Below are positions 52,549 through 62,460 of a stretch of 64,000 nucleotides of DNA, one piece after another. A model generated the notes under the pieces. That model did not search any database. It was not told where the DNA came from and worked only from the letters and a program-made list of their open reading frames with translations. Numbering within the stretch: the first letter of the stretch is position 1; every line of letters starts with the position of its first letter. Source of the stretch: Vibrio ishigakensis (GTDB lineage Bacteria; Pseudomonadota; Gammaproteobacteria; Enterobacterales; Vibrionaceae). A program made the position numbers and the translations under genes. The DNA lies in contig NZ_AP024882.1 of the NCBI RefSeq assembly GCF_024347675.1, positions 1,302,001 through 1,366,000 on the forward strand, given 5' to 3'.

Positions 52549-55287
52549 ATGACTTTTATCCAGAAAAATCATGACCTTGATCTTCCTGATTGGGGACCGT
52601 ACTCGAAAAACTTTGTGGGTGTTGCCCACGTTGCAAATAAAGAGCGAGGTCTAAGATTTGACCTTGCTGTGATGCCTGGCTATTTCCGTCGTCAGATGGT
52701 GGTGCCAAGCGAAAAATGGGAATCTGGTGTGCATACTTGGGAGGCCGCGCCGAATCTAGAGTATTACAGCTACCGCTATGAGATTGCTTGGAAGGACGAA
52801 GTGTACTGCGACATGTCAGTGTCTGAGTCTGGTGACGAGTGTCGTTTGATACGTTGTGATTATCATAACAACACCGACGTTACCCAAAACCTAAACTTGC
52901 ATCTAGCCGCAAACTTGAACTACCCAATGACCCCCACCAATATGGGCTATCACGATGTTCCAATGGACTTGGTAGAGGCTGTACTGCCCATTGGTGCAAT
53001 GATCATAGATGCGGTTGACTATGATGAGTTGCAGTTTGAAAAAACCTTGCCAAGTCATAGCAATGTTGAGAGTGGCTTCAAGCGTGGTGAAATTCGAGGC
53101 AGCAACTTGGTGAATGCAAGTGGTGTCGCATGTGATTTTGCTGCAAGCGTTGGTGACTGGGTACGTTACAACATAAAACCGGATAGTGAGCAAGGCTTCG
53201 ACGATGCAATCCTTGTGGTTCGGTACTGTGCAAAGCAAACCGCTCAATTTAAAGTAACAGGGGATGTTGACGCTGAACTTATTCTGGATGCCACAGGAAA
53301 TGACTTTAAGTTGGCTGAGCTTCCACTGGGTCCTGTACCTCAGCCAGGCATTCAGTTGACTCTGACTTCAATGACTGAGCAGGGAGTGGTGCTAGATAGC
53401 TTGGTTGTGGTCGAAAAATCCTTGGTAGGTGAAGTTCGATTCCAGCCTCAGGTCGATAACTATACGCCAGAAATTGTCCGTGTGGGAGAACACGGTGTGG
53501 TTCTGAAATACAAAGATTCTGATTCGTACTATGGCATAGCATGGAAACATGACACCTGCTGGGTGAGACAGATCCTAGGCAGTGATTTGGAGCGCTCCTT
53601 GCGCCTGTTTGTACCCAATACCTATATGGAGATGATTGAGGGTGACGGCAAGGGCCATTACCTCAACCCTTTTATTAGCCGAATTGGTGTGGATAGCCAC
53701 TCTTCAAAGGTGGTCTATTGTCAAGTTTCCTCAGGGGATAAAGACAAAGTACTGGCAGACATTAAGCAATTCGTGGAATCGAGTGAAGAAAGGCTTGAGC
53801 GTATTTATGAGACAGCTCGAGCAAAGCGCGTTCAGCAACCAACGCTTCCGAGCGGAGAAACCTATCAGTTTAGTCAGCAGCGTATGGCCGCCACTGAAAT
53901 CCTTAATATGGTTTACCCGGTATACACACGTCGCCAGTATATTAAACATAATGCACCGGGCAAATGGTGGGATTGTCTCTACACCTGGGATTCAGGCTTC
54001 ATTGGCATGGCGCTGCTCAATTACGATGTAGAGCGAGCTAAGCAAACGCTAGAAACCTATTTGGTGCCTGAGGGAGACAGTCACGCAGCTTATATCAACT
54101 TCGGCAGTCCTATCCCAACTCAGATCTATCTACTGCAAGAGATCTATAACCAAACCTCAGATTTGGATTATTTGAAGAAGGTCTACGGCAGCGCGAAGCA
54201 GTACTACATGTATTTAGCAGGACATGCGCCGGGCTCAACCACCAATAACATGCAATCAAATCTGATTCGTACCTGGGATATTTTCTGGGAAACCGGTGGC
54301 TGGGATGATTATCCGGCCCAGAAATACACCATGGGTGGAGCGTTAGAGCAGCACACAAATCATGCGGATGGTGACCTAAGAAGGACCACGGTATGTGCAA
54401 CCAACTCGGCTTATACCATACGTGCTGGTCGTATCTTGCGCGATGCCGCCAAATCTCTTGGGTTAGAGGATGATGTGCTTCGTTATGAGCAAGATATCCA
54501 ACAGATTTCTGAGGGTCTTCAAACTCACTCATGGGATGCAGAGGCCCAGTACTTTAGCTATGTACTGCATGACCAGGAAGGTAAGCCATATGACAAGTTG
54601 AAAACACCGGAAGGTCTCAACTTTAATATGGGTATGGATGGCATCATGCCATTGATTGCAGGTGTATGTGACGAAGAACAAAAGCAGGTCTTACTCAATA
54701 GACTGAAGTCTTTTGATCATCTGAGAACACCTATCGGTATCACCTTGGTGGATCAGCAAGCCCCTTATTATAAGCACGACGGTTACTGTAACGGTTCGGT
54801 TTGGATGCCGCATCAGTGGTTCTTCTGGAAAACCGCACTTGATCTAGGCGACCATGAACTGGCCGAGCAAATTGCTAGCACAGCTTTGAAATTGTGGAAG
54901 CGTGAGGTTGAGAGTACATACCTTTGCTTTGAACACTTTGTGGTTGAGTCTGAGCGAGGCGCAGGTTGGCACCAGTTCAGTGGCCTTACTTCTCCGGTTG
55001 TAAACTGGTTCAACGCTTACCATGTTCTGGGCAAACTCACTACAGGTTTTGATACTTGGGTGGAAGCACAGGAATTTGATGCGAGCCATACCTCGTTGAA
55101 AGCGACTATCCGCGTCAGTGCAAACTCTGAAAACAGCCTAGTGTTAGTGAATCTCGATGATAGCTTTGATTACGTGGCGACTTGGAATGAAGAGCTGGCC
55201 CAGATCAACAAACTTGATTCAGGCACACTTGAAATACGCTTGCCGTATAGCCCAGATGCGGGTCGATTGGTAATCAGAAAAAAATAA
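52549..55287 (+). CDS. MGH1/GH63-like glycoside hydrolase
   Basis: A 912-residue cytoplasmic-type protein (no signal peptide). About 430 N-terminal residues are beta-sandwich-like. Residues 440-830 form an (alpha/alpha)6 barrel with WWDCLYTWDSGFIGMALLNYD (Asp481 a likely catalytic acid) and GYCNGSVWMPHQWFFWKTALDLGD. A short beta domain ends the chain. The barrel matches MGH1-like/GH63 enzymes, which act on alpha-glucosides or glucosyl- and mannosylglycerate. Specificity is unknown. The next gene, a GH13 enzyme, begins 140 bp later, which suggests joint use of an alpha-glucoside. Confidence 0.72.
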   Translation: MTFIQKNHDLDLPDWGPYSKNFVGVAHVANKERGLRFDLAVMPGYFRRQMVVPSEKWESGVHTWEAAPNLEYYSYRYEIAWKDEVYCDMSVSESGDECRLIRCDYHNNTDVTQNLNLHLAANLNYPMTPTNMGYHDVPMDLVEAVLPIGAMIIDAVDYDELQFEKTLPSHSNVESGFKRGEIRGSNLVNASGVACDFAASVGDWVRYNIKPDSEQGFDDAILVVRYCAKQTAQFKVTGDVDAELILDATGNDFKLAELPLGPVPQPGIQLTLTSMTEQGVVLDSLVVVEKSLVGEVRFQPQVDNYTPEIVRVGEHGVVLKYKDSDSYYGIAWKHDTCWVRQILGSDLERSLRLFVPNTYMEMIEGDGKGHYLNPFISRIGVDSHSSKVVYCQVSSGDKDKVLADIKQFVESSEERLERIYETARAKRVQQPTLPSGETYQFSQQRMAATEILNMVYPVYTRRQYIKHNAPGKWWDCLYTWDSGFIGMALLNYDVERAKQTLETYLVPEGDSHAAYINFGSPIPTQIYLLQEIYNQTSDLDYLKKVYGSAKQYYMYLAGHAPGSTTNNMQSNLIRTWDIFWETGGWDDYPAQKYTMGGALEQHTNHADGDLRRTTVCATNSAYTIRAGRILRDAAKSLGLEDDVLRYEQDIQQISEGLQTHSWDAEAQYFSYVLHDQEGKPYDKLKTPEGLNFNMGMDGIMPLIAGVCDEEQKQVLLNRLKSFDHLRTPIGITLVDQQAPYYKHDGYCNGSVWMPHQWFFWKTALDLGDHELAEQIASTALKLWKREVESTYLCFEHFVVESERGAGWHQFSGLTSPVVNWFNAYHVLGKLTTGFDTWVEAQEFDASHTSLKATIRVSANSENSLVLVNLDDSFDYVATWNEELAQINKLDSGTLEIRLPYSPDAGRLVIRKK

Positions 55288-55428
55288 CCAAGCAAGTTTT
55301 TGCTTGATGAATAAGTACCTCTTTGCTCGTTGAAGAGGTGCTTTTTCTTGCAACCTAACTAATGCCAAGCGGCCTTTATAGACTGAGTCGCTTTGAACTT
55401 AAAAAAATTGCTACAGGAAGTTGTCAGT

Positions 55429-56760
55429 ATGGCAAGTGATACGTCAAAAAGTTTACGTAACCTCGTTATTTATCAAGTGTGGATCCGAAATCACGGAGAA
55501 AACGGCACCTTTAAAGGGGTTCAAGCTGATTTGCAGAGAATTAAAGACCTAGGTGCCGATGTTATTTGGTTGATGCCGGTTCAGCCTATTGGTGAGATTA
55601 ACCGAAAAGGTAGCTTGGGTTCCCCTTATGCCATTAAAGATTTTCGCGGTATCAATCCAGAGTTTGGCACCTTGGAGGACTTTAGAGAGTTGATAGATGC
55701 TATCCATGATATGGGGATGAAAACCATGCTTGATATCGTGTTTAATCACACCTCTCCAGACTCCATACTGCGAGAGAAGCACCCAGATTATTTTTATAAA
55801 ACCGATGAGGGTAAATACGGCAATCGCTTGGGGGAGTGGGCCGATGTAATTGATTTAGATTACTCTAACCTTGAATTATGGGATGAACAGATTGATGTAT
55901 TGAAGTATTGGGTGGGGCTAGGCATTGATGGATTTAGGTGCGATGTAGCGCCTATTGTGCCGATTCCATTTTGGAGCAAGGCACGACAAGAAGTTAGCAA
56001 GATCAAAGATGACATTATCTGGCTAGCAGAAAGCGGACATCCAGGTACAGTGGAAGGCATCAGAAACATGGGTATCGACTATGTGTCGGATGGTGAAAAC
56101 TACGTTGCTTTTGACATCACTTACGAATACGACTCTTACCCTCACCTCATAAACTATCTTGAGGGCAGGGCGAGCTTACATGATTACCTAGAACGCCTCA
56201 GAATTCAGGAGGGGATCTATCCTGAAAATTACGCCAAGCTGAGATTTATTGAGAATCACGACAAACCGCGAGCTAAGGCGCTGATACACAATGAATCGGA
56301 CTTAAGAATGCATATGGCATTTAATAGCTTTTTAAAGGGCCCAATGCTGATCTATGCAGGTCAAGAGGCGAAAGCTGAACATGCGCCTAGTTTGTTTGAT
56401 ACCGACATTATTCGGATTACCGAACTCGATGAGGAATTTGTGCAGTTTTATCAGCGCTTAACCTCGATTAAGAAGAATGAAGCCCTAGCTCATGGTCTGT
56501 ATCGAATTCGAGACACAGATGTGTCAGGAGTCGTATTCACTACCTATGAATATCAAGATAGCTTGATTGCCGGCGTGTTTAATATTGAGCAAAAGTGTGG
56601 CCACCTAAATTTAGGCTTGAAAGATGGGGTCTACAAAAATCTGATTGATCATGCCGAGGTAGTTATCAGTGAAGGTAATTTAGCTCTAGGGGGGAAACCG
56701 GTGATCTTCGAGATAAAAGAGGTTGCTCAAGAAGCGATAGAAAAAGACTTCTACGTCTAA
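55429..56760 (+). CDS. alpha-amylase-family (GH13) glycoside hydrolase
   Basis: The ATG at 55429 has AGGAAG eight bases upstream and is preferred over the TTG at 55393, giving 443 residues. GH13 regions are complete: DIVFNHTS, GIDGFRCDVAP with the nucleophile Asp172, WLAESGHP with the acid Glu201, and FIENHDKPR with the third carboxylate. There is no signal peptide. It probably acts inside the cell on an alpha-glucoside or sucrose-like sugar. It follows the GH63-like gene. Confidence 0.88.
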   Translation: MASDTSKSLRNLVIYQVWIRNHGENGTFKGVQADLQRIKDLGADVIWLMPVQPIGEINRKGSLGSPYAIKDFRGINPEFGTLEDFRELIDAIHDMGMKTMLDIVFNHTSPDSILREKHPDYFYKTDEGKYGNRLGEWADVIDLDYSNLELWDEQIDVLKYWVGLGIDGFRCDVAPIVPIPFWSKARQEVSKIKDDIIWLAESGHPGTVEGIRNMGIDYVSDGENYVAFDITYEYDSYPHLINYLEGRASLHDYLERLRIQEGIYPENYAKLRFIENHDKPRAKALIHNESDLRMHMAFNSFLKGPMLIYAGQEAKAEHAPSLFDTDIIRITELDEEFVQFYQRLTSIKKNEALAHGLYRIRDTDVSGVVFTTYEYQDSLIAGVFNIEQKCGHLNLGLKDGVYKNLIDHAEVVISEGNLALGGKPVIFEIKEVAQEAIEKDFYV

Positions 56761-56849
56761 GAGGCTGAGTATTCCCGAAACAAGTGCTCTTACTTTAATC
56801 TTTTTAGAGTAGGGGCACAGTTTTTTGAGTATTTGAGTACAGGTTAAGC

Positions 56850-56991
56850 AAACGATTGTCATCCTTTCGAAATAAAGGTGGTAACTATTATCGAAAGCAG
56901 TAGACTATGTGGTTCCAAAGCGTTAACTGGGTCACATAGCCTTGTTAATTCTAAGGTTTTATTATTCTCCGCAATAGGCGGAGATTTTTTT
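56850..56991 (+). ncRNA. candidate small RNA upstream of zwf
   Basis: A 368-bp gap before zwf holds a hairpin, CTATGTG (56905-56911) with CACATAG (56933-56939). It is followed by a terminator: TCTCCGC (56966-56972) with GCGGAGA (56978-56984) and seven T. The nearest upstream stop is 205 bp before that terminator. This could be a long 3' UTR of the GH13 gene or an independent small RNA. The 5' end is not defined. The rest of the gap up to zwf shows only its ribosome site. Confidence 0.4.
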
Positions 56992-57128
56992 GCCTATCGG
57001 TCCAATGGTCTGATATGAGGCAAGCGCGCAATAGGGTATATACTCTTTGTCGCAATAAAGTTTTTGAGCTGTAGGGTGGATCCCCATGCCCTGCAGTCTG
57101 GATAGAAAAAGTCGCTTAAGGAAATGTG

Positions 57129-58631
57129 ATGGCAATACCTGATAAAAGCAGCATCGTCATTTTTGGAGCATCTGGCGATCTGACTTATCGCAAGCTGATC
57201 CCTGCTTTGTATCACTTGTACGAGAACGGTCAACTCCCAGAGTCGTTTGCTATTTTGGGTGTGAGTCGTACTGAGTATTCAGATGACTCTTATCGTGACA
57301 AGTTACGCAAGTCCCTAACTGAGATGGAAGATACTAAACCAGAAATTCTGGAGAAGTTTATGAACCATCTTCACTATCAAGCTATCAATACATCAGATAC
57401 TGATGATTATCAGAAGCTTGCTGCCCGTTTAGCTCAAATCAACGAACAGTATGGTTTCGAGCAGAACAACCACCTTTTCTACTTGGCAACGCCACCAAGC
57501 CTATACAGTGTTATTCCTGCAAGCCTTGCAGCACATGGCTTGAACAGTGAAGAAGATGGCTGGAAGCGTCTTATCGTTGAGAAGCCATTTGGCTATGATC
57601 TTGCTTCAGCTCGTGAGCTGGACATTAAGATCCACGAGCACTTCAAAGAGCATCAGATCTACCGCATCGACCATTACCTAGGTAAAGAGACGGTACAGAA
57701 CCTGCTTGTTTTCCGTTTCTCAAACACCATGTTTGAACCACTGTGGAACCGCAACTACATCGAGTACGTTGAGATCACAGGTGCTGAGTTCTTGGGTGTT
57801 GAAGAGCGTGGTGGCTATTACGATGGCTCAGGTGCTGTACGTGATATGTTCCAAAACCACCTCCTACAGGTACTTGCGCTAGTAGCGATTGAGTCTCCAC
57901 CTCGCATCAATGCGGATTCTATCCGTGATGAAGTGGTTAAGGTTATGCGCTCGCTTAAGCCTCTTGATGAGAATGACCTTAAGAACAACCTTGTTCTTGG
58001 TCAGTACACAGAATCGGATGTACGTGGTCAGCACCTATTGGGCTACCGCCAAGAGCCGGGCGTTGCGGATGATTCTCGCACCGAGACCTATATTGGTCTG
58101 AAAGCATTTATCAACAACAGTCGTTGGAATGGTGTGCCTTTCTATGTGCGCACTGGTAAGCGTCTTCCTACGCGCGTGACTGAGGTGGTTATCCACTTCA
58201 AACCAACGCCACACCCAGTGTTCGGTCAAGATGCACCAGAGAACAAGCTGATCATCCGTATTCAGCCGGATGAAGGTATCCAGATGAGCTTTGGTCTGAA
58301 GCAGCCAGGTGCAGGCTTCCACTCTAAAGAAGTGAAGATGGACTTCCACTACAAGAACCTACAAGAGTCTCAAATGCTGACTGCGTATGAGCGTTTGCTT
58401 CTTGATGCACTCAAAGGTGATGCAACCTTGTTCGCTCGAAGCGATGCTGTAGAAGCATGTTGGGAATACGTTCAGCCTATCTTGGACTTCAAAAACGACC
58501 CTCAAGCTCTATTCGGCTATGCATGCGGCACGTGGGGACCGAAAGAGTCACATGACCTGCTATCAAAAGATGGTCGTGAGTGGCGCTTCCCTTGTAAGAA
58601 CCTAACTGACACAGATTATTGCGAACTATGA
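57129..58631 (+). CDS. zwf: glucose-6-phosphate 1-dehydrogenase
   Basis: The ATG at 57129 has AAGGA seven bases upstream; GTG at 57126 is the alternative. The 500-residue enzyme has the NADP-binding [20 protein letters not shown], the active site [21 protein letters not shown] and substrate loop EKPFGYDL. It makes 6-phosphogluconolactone. It is the first gene of the oxidative pentose-phosphate operon, and its stop overlaps the pgl start as ATGA. Confidence 0.96.
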   Translation: MAIPDKSSIVIFGASGDLTYRKLIPALYHLYENGQLPESFAILGVSRTEYSDDSYRDKLRKSLTEMEDTKPEILEKFMNHLHYQAINTSDTDDYQKLAARLAQINEQYGFEQNNHLFYLATPPSLYSVIPASLAAHGLNSEEDGWKRLIVEKPFGYDLASARELDIKIHEHFKEHQIYRIDHYLGKETVQNLLVFRFSNTMFEPLWNRNYIEYVEITGAEFLGVEERGGYYDGSGAVRDMFQNHLLQVLALVAIESPPRINADSIRDEVVKVMRSLKPLDENDLKNNLVLGQYTESDVRGQHLLGYRQEPGVADDSRTETYIGLKAFINNSRWNGVPFYVRTGKRLPTRVTEVVIHFKPTPHPVFGQDAPENKLIIRIQPDEGIQMSFGLKQPGAGFHSKEVKMDFHYKNLQESQMLTAYERLLLDALKGDATLFARSDAVEACWEYVQPILDFKNDPQALFGYACGTWGPKESHDLLSKDGREWRFPCKNLTDTDYCEL

Positions 58632-59344
58632 TCAACTCAAAGATTTTTGACTCTGCAGATGCAGTAGTAGAAGCGCTAGCACAAGACATGCAAGCGTATA
58701 GCGAGCAGGGCCGTCCTGTTCATATCTCTCTATCAGGTGGTAGCACGCCTAAGATGCTGTTTAAGCATCTTGCGAGCGATAAATACGCAACTGCGATCAA
58801 CTGGAAAAACCTTCACTTCTGGTGGGGTGATGAGCGTTGTGTGGCACCTGATGATGCAGAGAGTAACTACGGTGAAGCGAACGCGCTTCTATTTAGCAAA
58901 GTAGACCTTCCTGCTGAAAACATTCACCGCATTCTTGGTGAAAACGACCCTCAAGGTGAAGCAGAGCGCTTTGCTAAAGAGATGGCAGAAGTGATCCCAA
59001 CAGAGAACGGTACTCCAGTATTTGATTGGATCCTGCTAGGTGTTGGCGCTGATGGCCACACTGCTTCGCTATTCCCAGGTCAAACTGACTACAGCGATCA
59101 GAACCTGTCTGTGGTTGCACCGCACCCAGAATCTGGTCAGCTACGTGTTTCTAAAACCGCTAAGGTTTTGGAAGCAGCAAAACGCATCAGCTACCTAGTG
59201 CTTGGCGCTGGTAAGGTAGAGATCGTGCACGAAATTCAAACTACTTCGGCAGCAGACCTGCCGTACCCAGCCGCTAAGATCAAATCTACAGCGGGTGAGA
59301 CTGAGTGGTACCTAGACTCTGACGCAGCGGCAAAAATTGCTTAA
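58628..59344 (+). CDS. pgl: 6-phosphogluconolactonase
   Basis: The ATG at 58628 overlaps the zwf stop, giving 238 residues. The DevB-type signature is clear: [38 protein letters not shown] and [16 protein letters not shown]. It hydrolyses 6-phosphogluconolactone. It is the middle gene of zwf-pgl-gnd and is followed by gnd 33 bp later. Confidence 0.95.
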   Translation: MINSKIFDSADAVVEALAQDMQAYSEQGRPVHISLSGGSTPKMLFKHLASDKYATAINWKNLHFWWGDERCVAPDDAESNYGEANALLFSKVDLPAENIHRILGENDPQGEAERFAKEMAEVIPTENGTPVFDWILLGVGADGHTASLFPGQTDYSDQNLSVVAPHPESGQLRVSKTAKVLEAAKRISYLVLGAGKVEIVHEIQTTSAADLPYPAAKIKSTAGETEWYLDSDAAAKIA

Positions 59345-59377
59345 TCGCTGACGCTAACAAATAAACGGAGAAATTTG

Positions 59378-60826
59378 ATGAAAGGTGATATCGGTGTTAT
59401 TGGCCTAGCAGTAATGGGTCAAAACCTTATCCTGAATATGAATGACAACGGTTTTACTGTTGTTGCACACAACCGTACTGCAGCGAAAGTTGATGAGTTC
59501 CTGCAAGGCCCTGCGAAAGGCACTAACATCATCGGTGCTTACTCTCTAGAAGAGCTAGTTGAGAAGCTAGAAGCGCCACGTAAAGTGATGCTAATGGTTC
59601 GCGCTGGTGAGGTTGTAGACAAGTTCATCGAAGCTCTAGTACCTCTACTAGACAAAGGCGACATCATCATCGATGGTGGTAACACTAACTACCCAGACAC
59701 TAACCGTCGCGTTGCTGCTCTTAAAGAGAAAGGCATCCACTTCATCGGTGCTGGTGTATCTGGTGGTGAAGAGGGTGCTCGTTTTGGTCCTTCTATCATG
59801 CCTGGCGGTTCTGCAGAAGCATGGCCAGCAGTTAAGCCAATCTTCCAAGCAATCTCAGCGAAAACTGACGCTGGTGAGCCTTGCTGTGACTGGGTTGGTA
59901 ACGACGGTGCAGGTCATTTCGTTAAGATGGTTCACAATGGCATCGAATACGGTGACATGCAGCTGATCACTGAAGCATACCAGTTCATGAAAGACGGCCT
60001 AGGCATGTCTAATGACGAAATGCAGGCAGTATTCGCTGACTGGAACAAGACTGAGCTAGACAGCTACCTTGTAGAAATCACAGCTGACATCCTTGGCTAC
60101 AAAGATGAAGACGGTGAAGCACTGGTTGAGAAGATCCTAGACACAGCAGGCCAAAAAGGTACTGGTAAGTGGACTGGTATCAACGCACTAGACCTAGGTA
60201 TCCCACTGACTCTTATCTCTGAGTCTGTATTCTCTCGTTGCCTGTCTGCTCTTAAAGACCAGCGTGTTGAAGCGGAGAAGCTGTTTGGCAAGACCATCAC
60301 TCCAGTTGAAGGCGACAAGCAAGAGTGGGTTGATGCACTACGTCAAGCACTACTAGCGTCTAAGATCATCTCTTACGCTCAAGGCTTCATGCTAATGCGC
60401 GAAGCGTCGAATGAGAACGGCTGGGACCTAAACTACGGTAACGTAGCACTAATGTGGCGTGGCGGTTGTATCATCCGCTCTGCGTTCCTAGGCAACATCC
60501 GTGATGCATACGAAGCGGATCCAGCGCTAGCGTTCCTAGGTTCTGATGACTACTTCAAGAACATCCTAACTAGCTGTCTTGCTGCATGGCGTAAGGTGTC
60601 TGCTAAGTCTCTTGAGGTTGGTATCCCAATGCCTTGTACTATCTCGGCTCTATCGTTCCTAGATGGCTACACTACAGCTCGTCTACCGGCGAACCTGCTT
60701 CAAGCTCAGCGTGACTACTTCGGTGCTCATACTTATGAGCGTCTAGACCGTCCACGTGGTGAGTTCTTCCACACTAACTGGACTGGTACAGGCGGCGATA
60801 CTGCGTCAACAACTTACGACGTATAA
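59378..60826 (+). CDS. gnd: 6-phosphogluconate dehydrogenase, decarboxylating
   Basis: GGAG upstream of the ATG at 59378 gives 482 residues. Landmarks are GVIGLAVMGQNLILNMNDNG for NADP binding, IIDGGNTNYPDTNRR, GAGVSGGEEGARFGPSIMPGG, and HFVKMVHNGIEYGDMQLI with the catalytic Lys. It oxidises 6-phosphogluconate to ribulose 5-phosphate and CO2. It is the last gene of the operon, closed by a strong terminator. Confidence 0.96.
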   Translation: MKGDIGVIGLAVMGQNLILNMNDNGFTVVAHNRTAAKVDEFLQGPAKGTNIIGAYSLEELVEKLEAPRKVMLMVRAGEVVDKFIEALVPLLDKGDIIIDGGNTNYPDTNRRVAALKEKGIHFIGAGVSGGEEGARFGPSIMPGGSAEAWPAVKPIFQAISAKTDAGEPCCDWVGNDGAGHFVKMVHNGIEYGDMQLITEAYQFMKDGLGMSNDEMQAVFADWNKTELDSYLVEITADILGYKDEDGEALVEKILDTAGQKGTGKWTGINALDLGIPLTLISESVFSRCLSALKDQRVEAEKLFGKTITPVEGDKQEWVDALRQALLASKIISYAQGFMLMREASNENGWDLNYGNVALMWRGGCIIRSAFLGNIRDAYEADPALAFLGSDDYFKNILTSCLAAWRKVSAKSLEVGIPMPCTISALSFLDGYTTARLPANLLQAQRDYFGAHTYERLDRPRGEFFHTNWTGTGGDTASTTYDV

Positions 60827-60847
60827 TCTAAGCTAATACAAGTTTCG

Positions 60848-60876
60848 AAGGCGCTCACGATGAGCGCCTTTTTTTG
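60848..60876 (+). terminator. Rho-independent terminator after gnd
   Basis: AAGGCGCTCA (60848-60857) pairs with TGAGCGCCTT (60861-60870), followed by a run of T. Confidence 0.92.
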
Positions 60877-60928
60877 TACCTAGAAAGGGCTAGTCATTCA
60901 CGGCAGCTATAAATCCGCGAAAAGAATA

Positions 60929-60987
60929 CGTGATTTGAGCCACACTTTAGAAAGCAAAAGATACAGCCTGTATTTAACCTGTATTAT
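60929..60987 (+). promoter_or_regulatory. candidate CRP site and promoter of scrA
   Basis: CGTGATTTGAGCCACA (60929-60944) matches the CRP pattern TGTGA-N6-TCACA at eight of ten positions. TATTAT at 60982-60987 could be the -10 box, with the CRP centre near -58. Catabolite control of a sucrose PTS would be expected. Confidence 0.5.
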
Positions 60988-61037
60988 TCTCCGTCACGTG
61001 AAATACAAGTCTAACTGCATCCTTTTGGAGAACTAAA

Positions 61038-62399
61038 ATGGCAAGAGATGCTAGCCAGGTGGCTACTACTGTACTCGACCTTCTTGGTGGTGAAGCCAAT
61101 ATCCAACAACTAACTCACTGTGCGACTCGTCTGCGCGTAGTGACCAAAGATGACAACAAAGTAAATAGCGAAGCGCTGGGTGAAACCGAAGGGGTTCACG
61201 GCTATTTCTTTAAAAATGGTCAGCACCAAGTGATCCTTGGTACTGGCTTTGTGAGCAAGGTGTTCAATGTAATGAATGGTGAAGCTGATGTTGAACCTCA
61301 GCAGGAAGCCGCTCAAAAAGAAAACCTATCAACCTTTAAATCGGTAACCCGCACTTTCTCAGACATTTTCGTTGCCATTATCCCTGCACTGGTAGCGACT
61401 GGTCTATTGATGGGTCTTCGTGGTCTGATTGTAAATGGCTTTGGGGTTGAGCTTTCGCCTCAGCTAATGACCATCTCTCAGGTGCTTACCGACACCGCAT
61501 TTATCTTTATTCCAGTATTGGTGACCTGGTCAGCAATGCGCGTCTTTGGCGGTAATCCGGTTCTGGGTATTGTGCTCGGGCTTATGCTGGTGGCGCCGCA
61601 GCTTGCCAACAAGTGGGATGTAGCTTTTGGTAATGCCGAAGCCATGATGATTCCTTTCATGGGCTTTGAAATCGCGGTAACGGGTCTGCAAAGTTCGATC
61701 CTCCCTGCGGTATTCATGGGTTGGTTTGCCGCTCAGGTAGAAAAGACATCTCGTCGTATCGTACCTGAAGTGCTAGACCTTATCCTTACTCCGTTTATCA
61801 CTCTATTTGTATCTCTGATTGCTGGCCTTGTGTTTGTTGGCCCAATGCTGATGGGTGTTGAGAAGCTAATCACTGAAGCTGTGGTTTACTTCCTGCAAAT
61901 CCCATACGGTATTGGCGGCCTTATCTATGGTGGCGCTATCCAGTTTATGGCGGTAACCGGTATGCACCATACTATCGTGCCTATTACTATCGCTATGGTG
62001 ACTGAGACAGGTTTTGACTATATCAACCCATTGGGTACAGCAGCTATCGCGGGACAATTCGGTGCGGCTATGGCGGTAGTAATGATGCAGACCAACAAGG
62101 TTAAGAAATCAGGCATGTTCGGTGCCGCGCTTCCTGCACTGTTCGGTATTACTGAGCCTGCGATGTTCGCAATCACGCTTCCACGTGTTAAGCCATTCCT
62201 ATACGGCTGTGTTGGTGGTGCTATCGGTGGCGCTATCGGTGCTATGGCGCACATTGGCTCGGCAGGTACTGGCGCGACAATGCTTCCAGGCATGTTGTTA
62301 TACCTCGGTGGCGGTCTAGGCATGTACATCGTTGTAATGCTAGTCGCAGCCCTTGTAGCCTTCATGCTAACCAAGCTGTTCTACAAAGAAGAGAAATAA
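61038..62399 (+). CDS. scrA: PTS sucrose-specific enzyme IIBC
   Basis: A 453-residue PTS permease. The IIB domain comes first, with the phosphorylated Cys28 in LTHCATRLRVV, and is followed by a ten-helix IIC domain with GMHHTIVPITIAMV and FGITEPAMFAITLPRV. No IIA domain is present, so it should use a separate glucose-type IIA. Together with the sucrose-6-phosphate hydrolase gene downstream, the substrate is sucrose. The gene is preceded by TTTTGGAG. Confidence 0.93.
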   Translation: MARDASQVATTVLDLLGGEANIQQLTHCATRLRVVTKDDNKVNSEALGETEGVHGYFFKNGQHQVILGTGFVSKVFNVMNGEADVEPQQEAAQKENLSTFKSVTRTFSDIFVAIIPALVATGLLMGLRGLIVNGFGVELSPQLMTISQVLTDTAFIFIPVLVTWSAMRVFGGNPVLGIVLGLMLVAPQLANKWDVAFGNAEAMMIPFMGFEIAVTGLQSSILPAVFMGWFAAQVEKTSRRIVPEVLDLILTPFITLFVSLIAGLVFVGPMLMGVEKLITEAVVYFLQIPYGIGGLIYGGAIQFMAVTGMHHTIVPITIAMVTETGFDYINPLGTAAIAGQFGAAMAVVMMQTNKVKKSGMFGAALPALFGITEPAMFAITLPRVKPFLYGCVGGAIGGAIGAMAHIGSAGTGATMLPGMLLYLGGGLGMYIVVMLVAALVAFMLTKLFYKEEK

Positions 62400-62413
62400 T
62401 TTTAGGTTCGTCC

Positions 62414-62451
62414 AAGCATCGTTCGCATCTGCGGACGGTGCTTTATTTTTA
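62414..62451 (+). terminator. intercistronic hairpin between scrA and scrB
   Basis: A 13-bp stem, 62414-62426 with 62431-62443 (AAGCATCGTTCGC against GCGGACGGTGCTT, two G-U pairs), has a four-base loop and is followed by TTATTTTT. It may reduce read-through and set the scrA:scrB ratio. Confidence 0.6.
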
Positions 62452-62460
62452 AGAGTTGTT

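Noticed and set aside
53306..55089. Several open frames on the minus strand within the GH63-like gene
   Set aside because: They are shadows of a well-supported 912-codon gene and show no domain or ribosome site.
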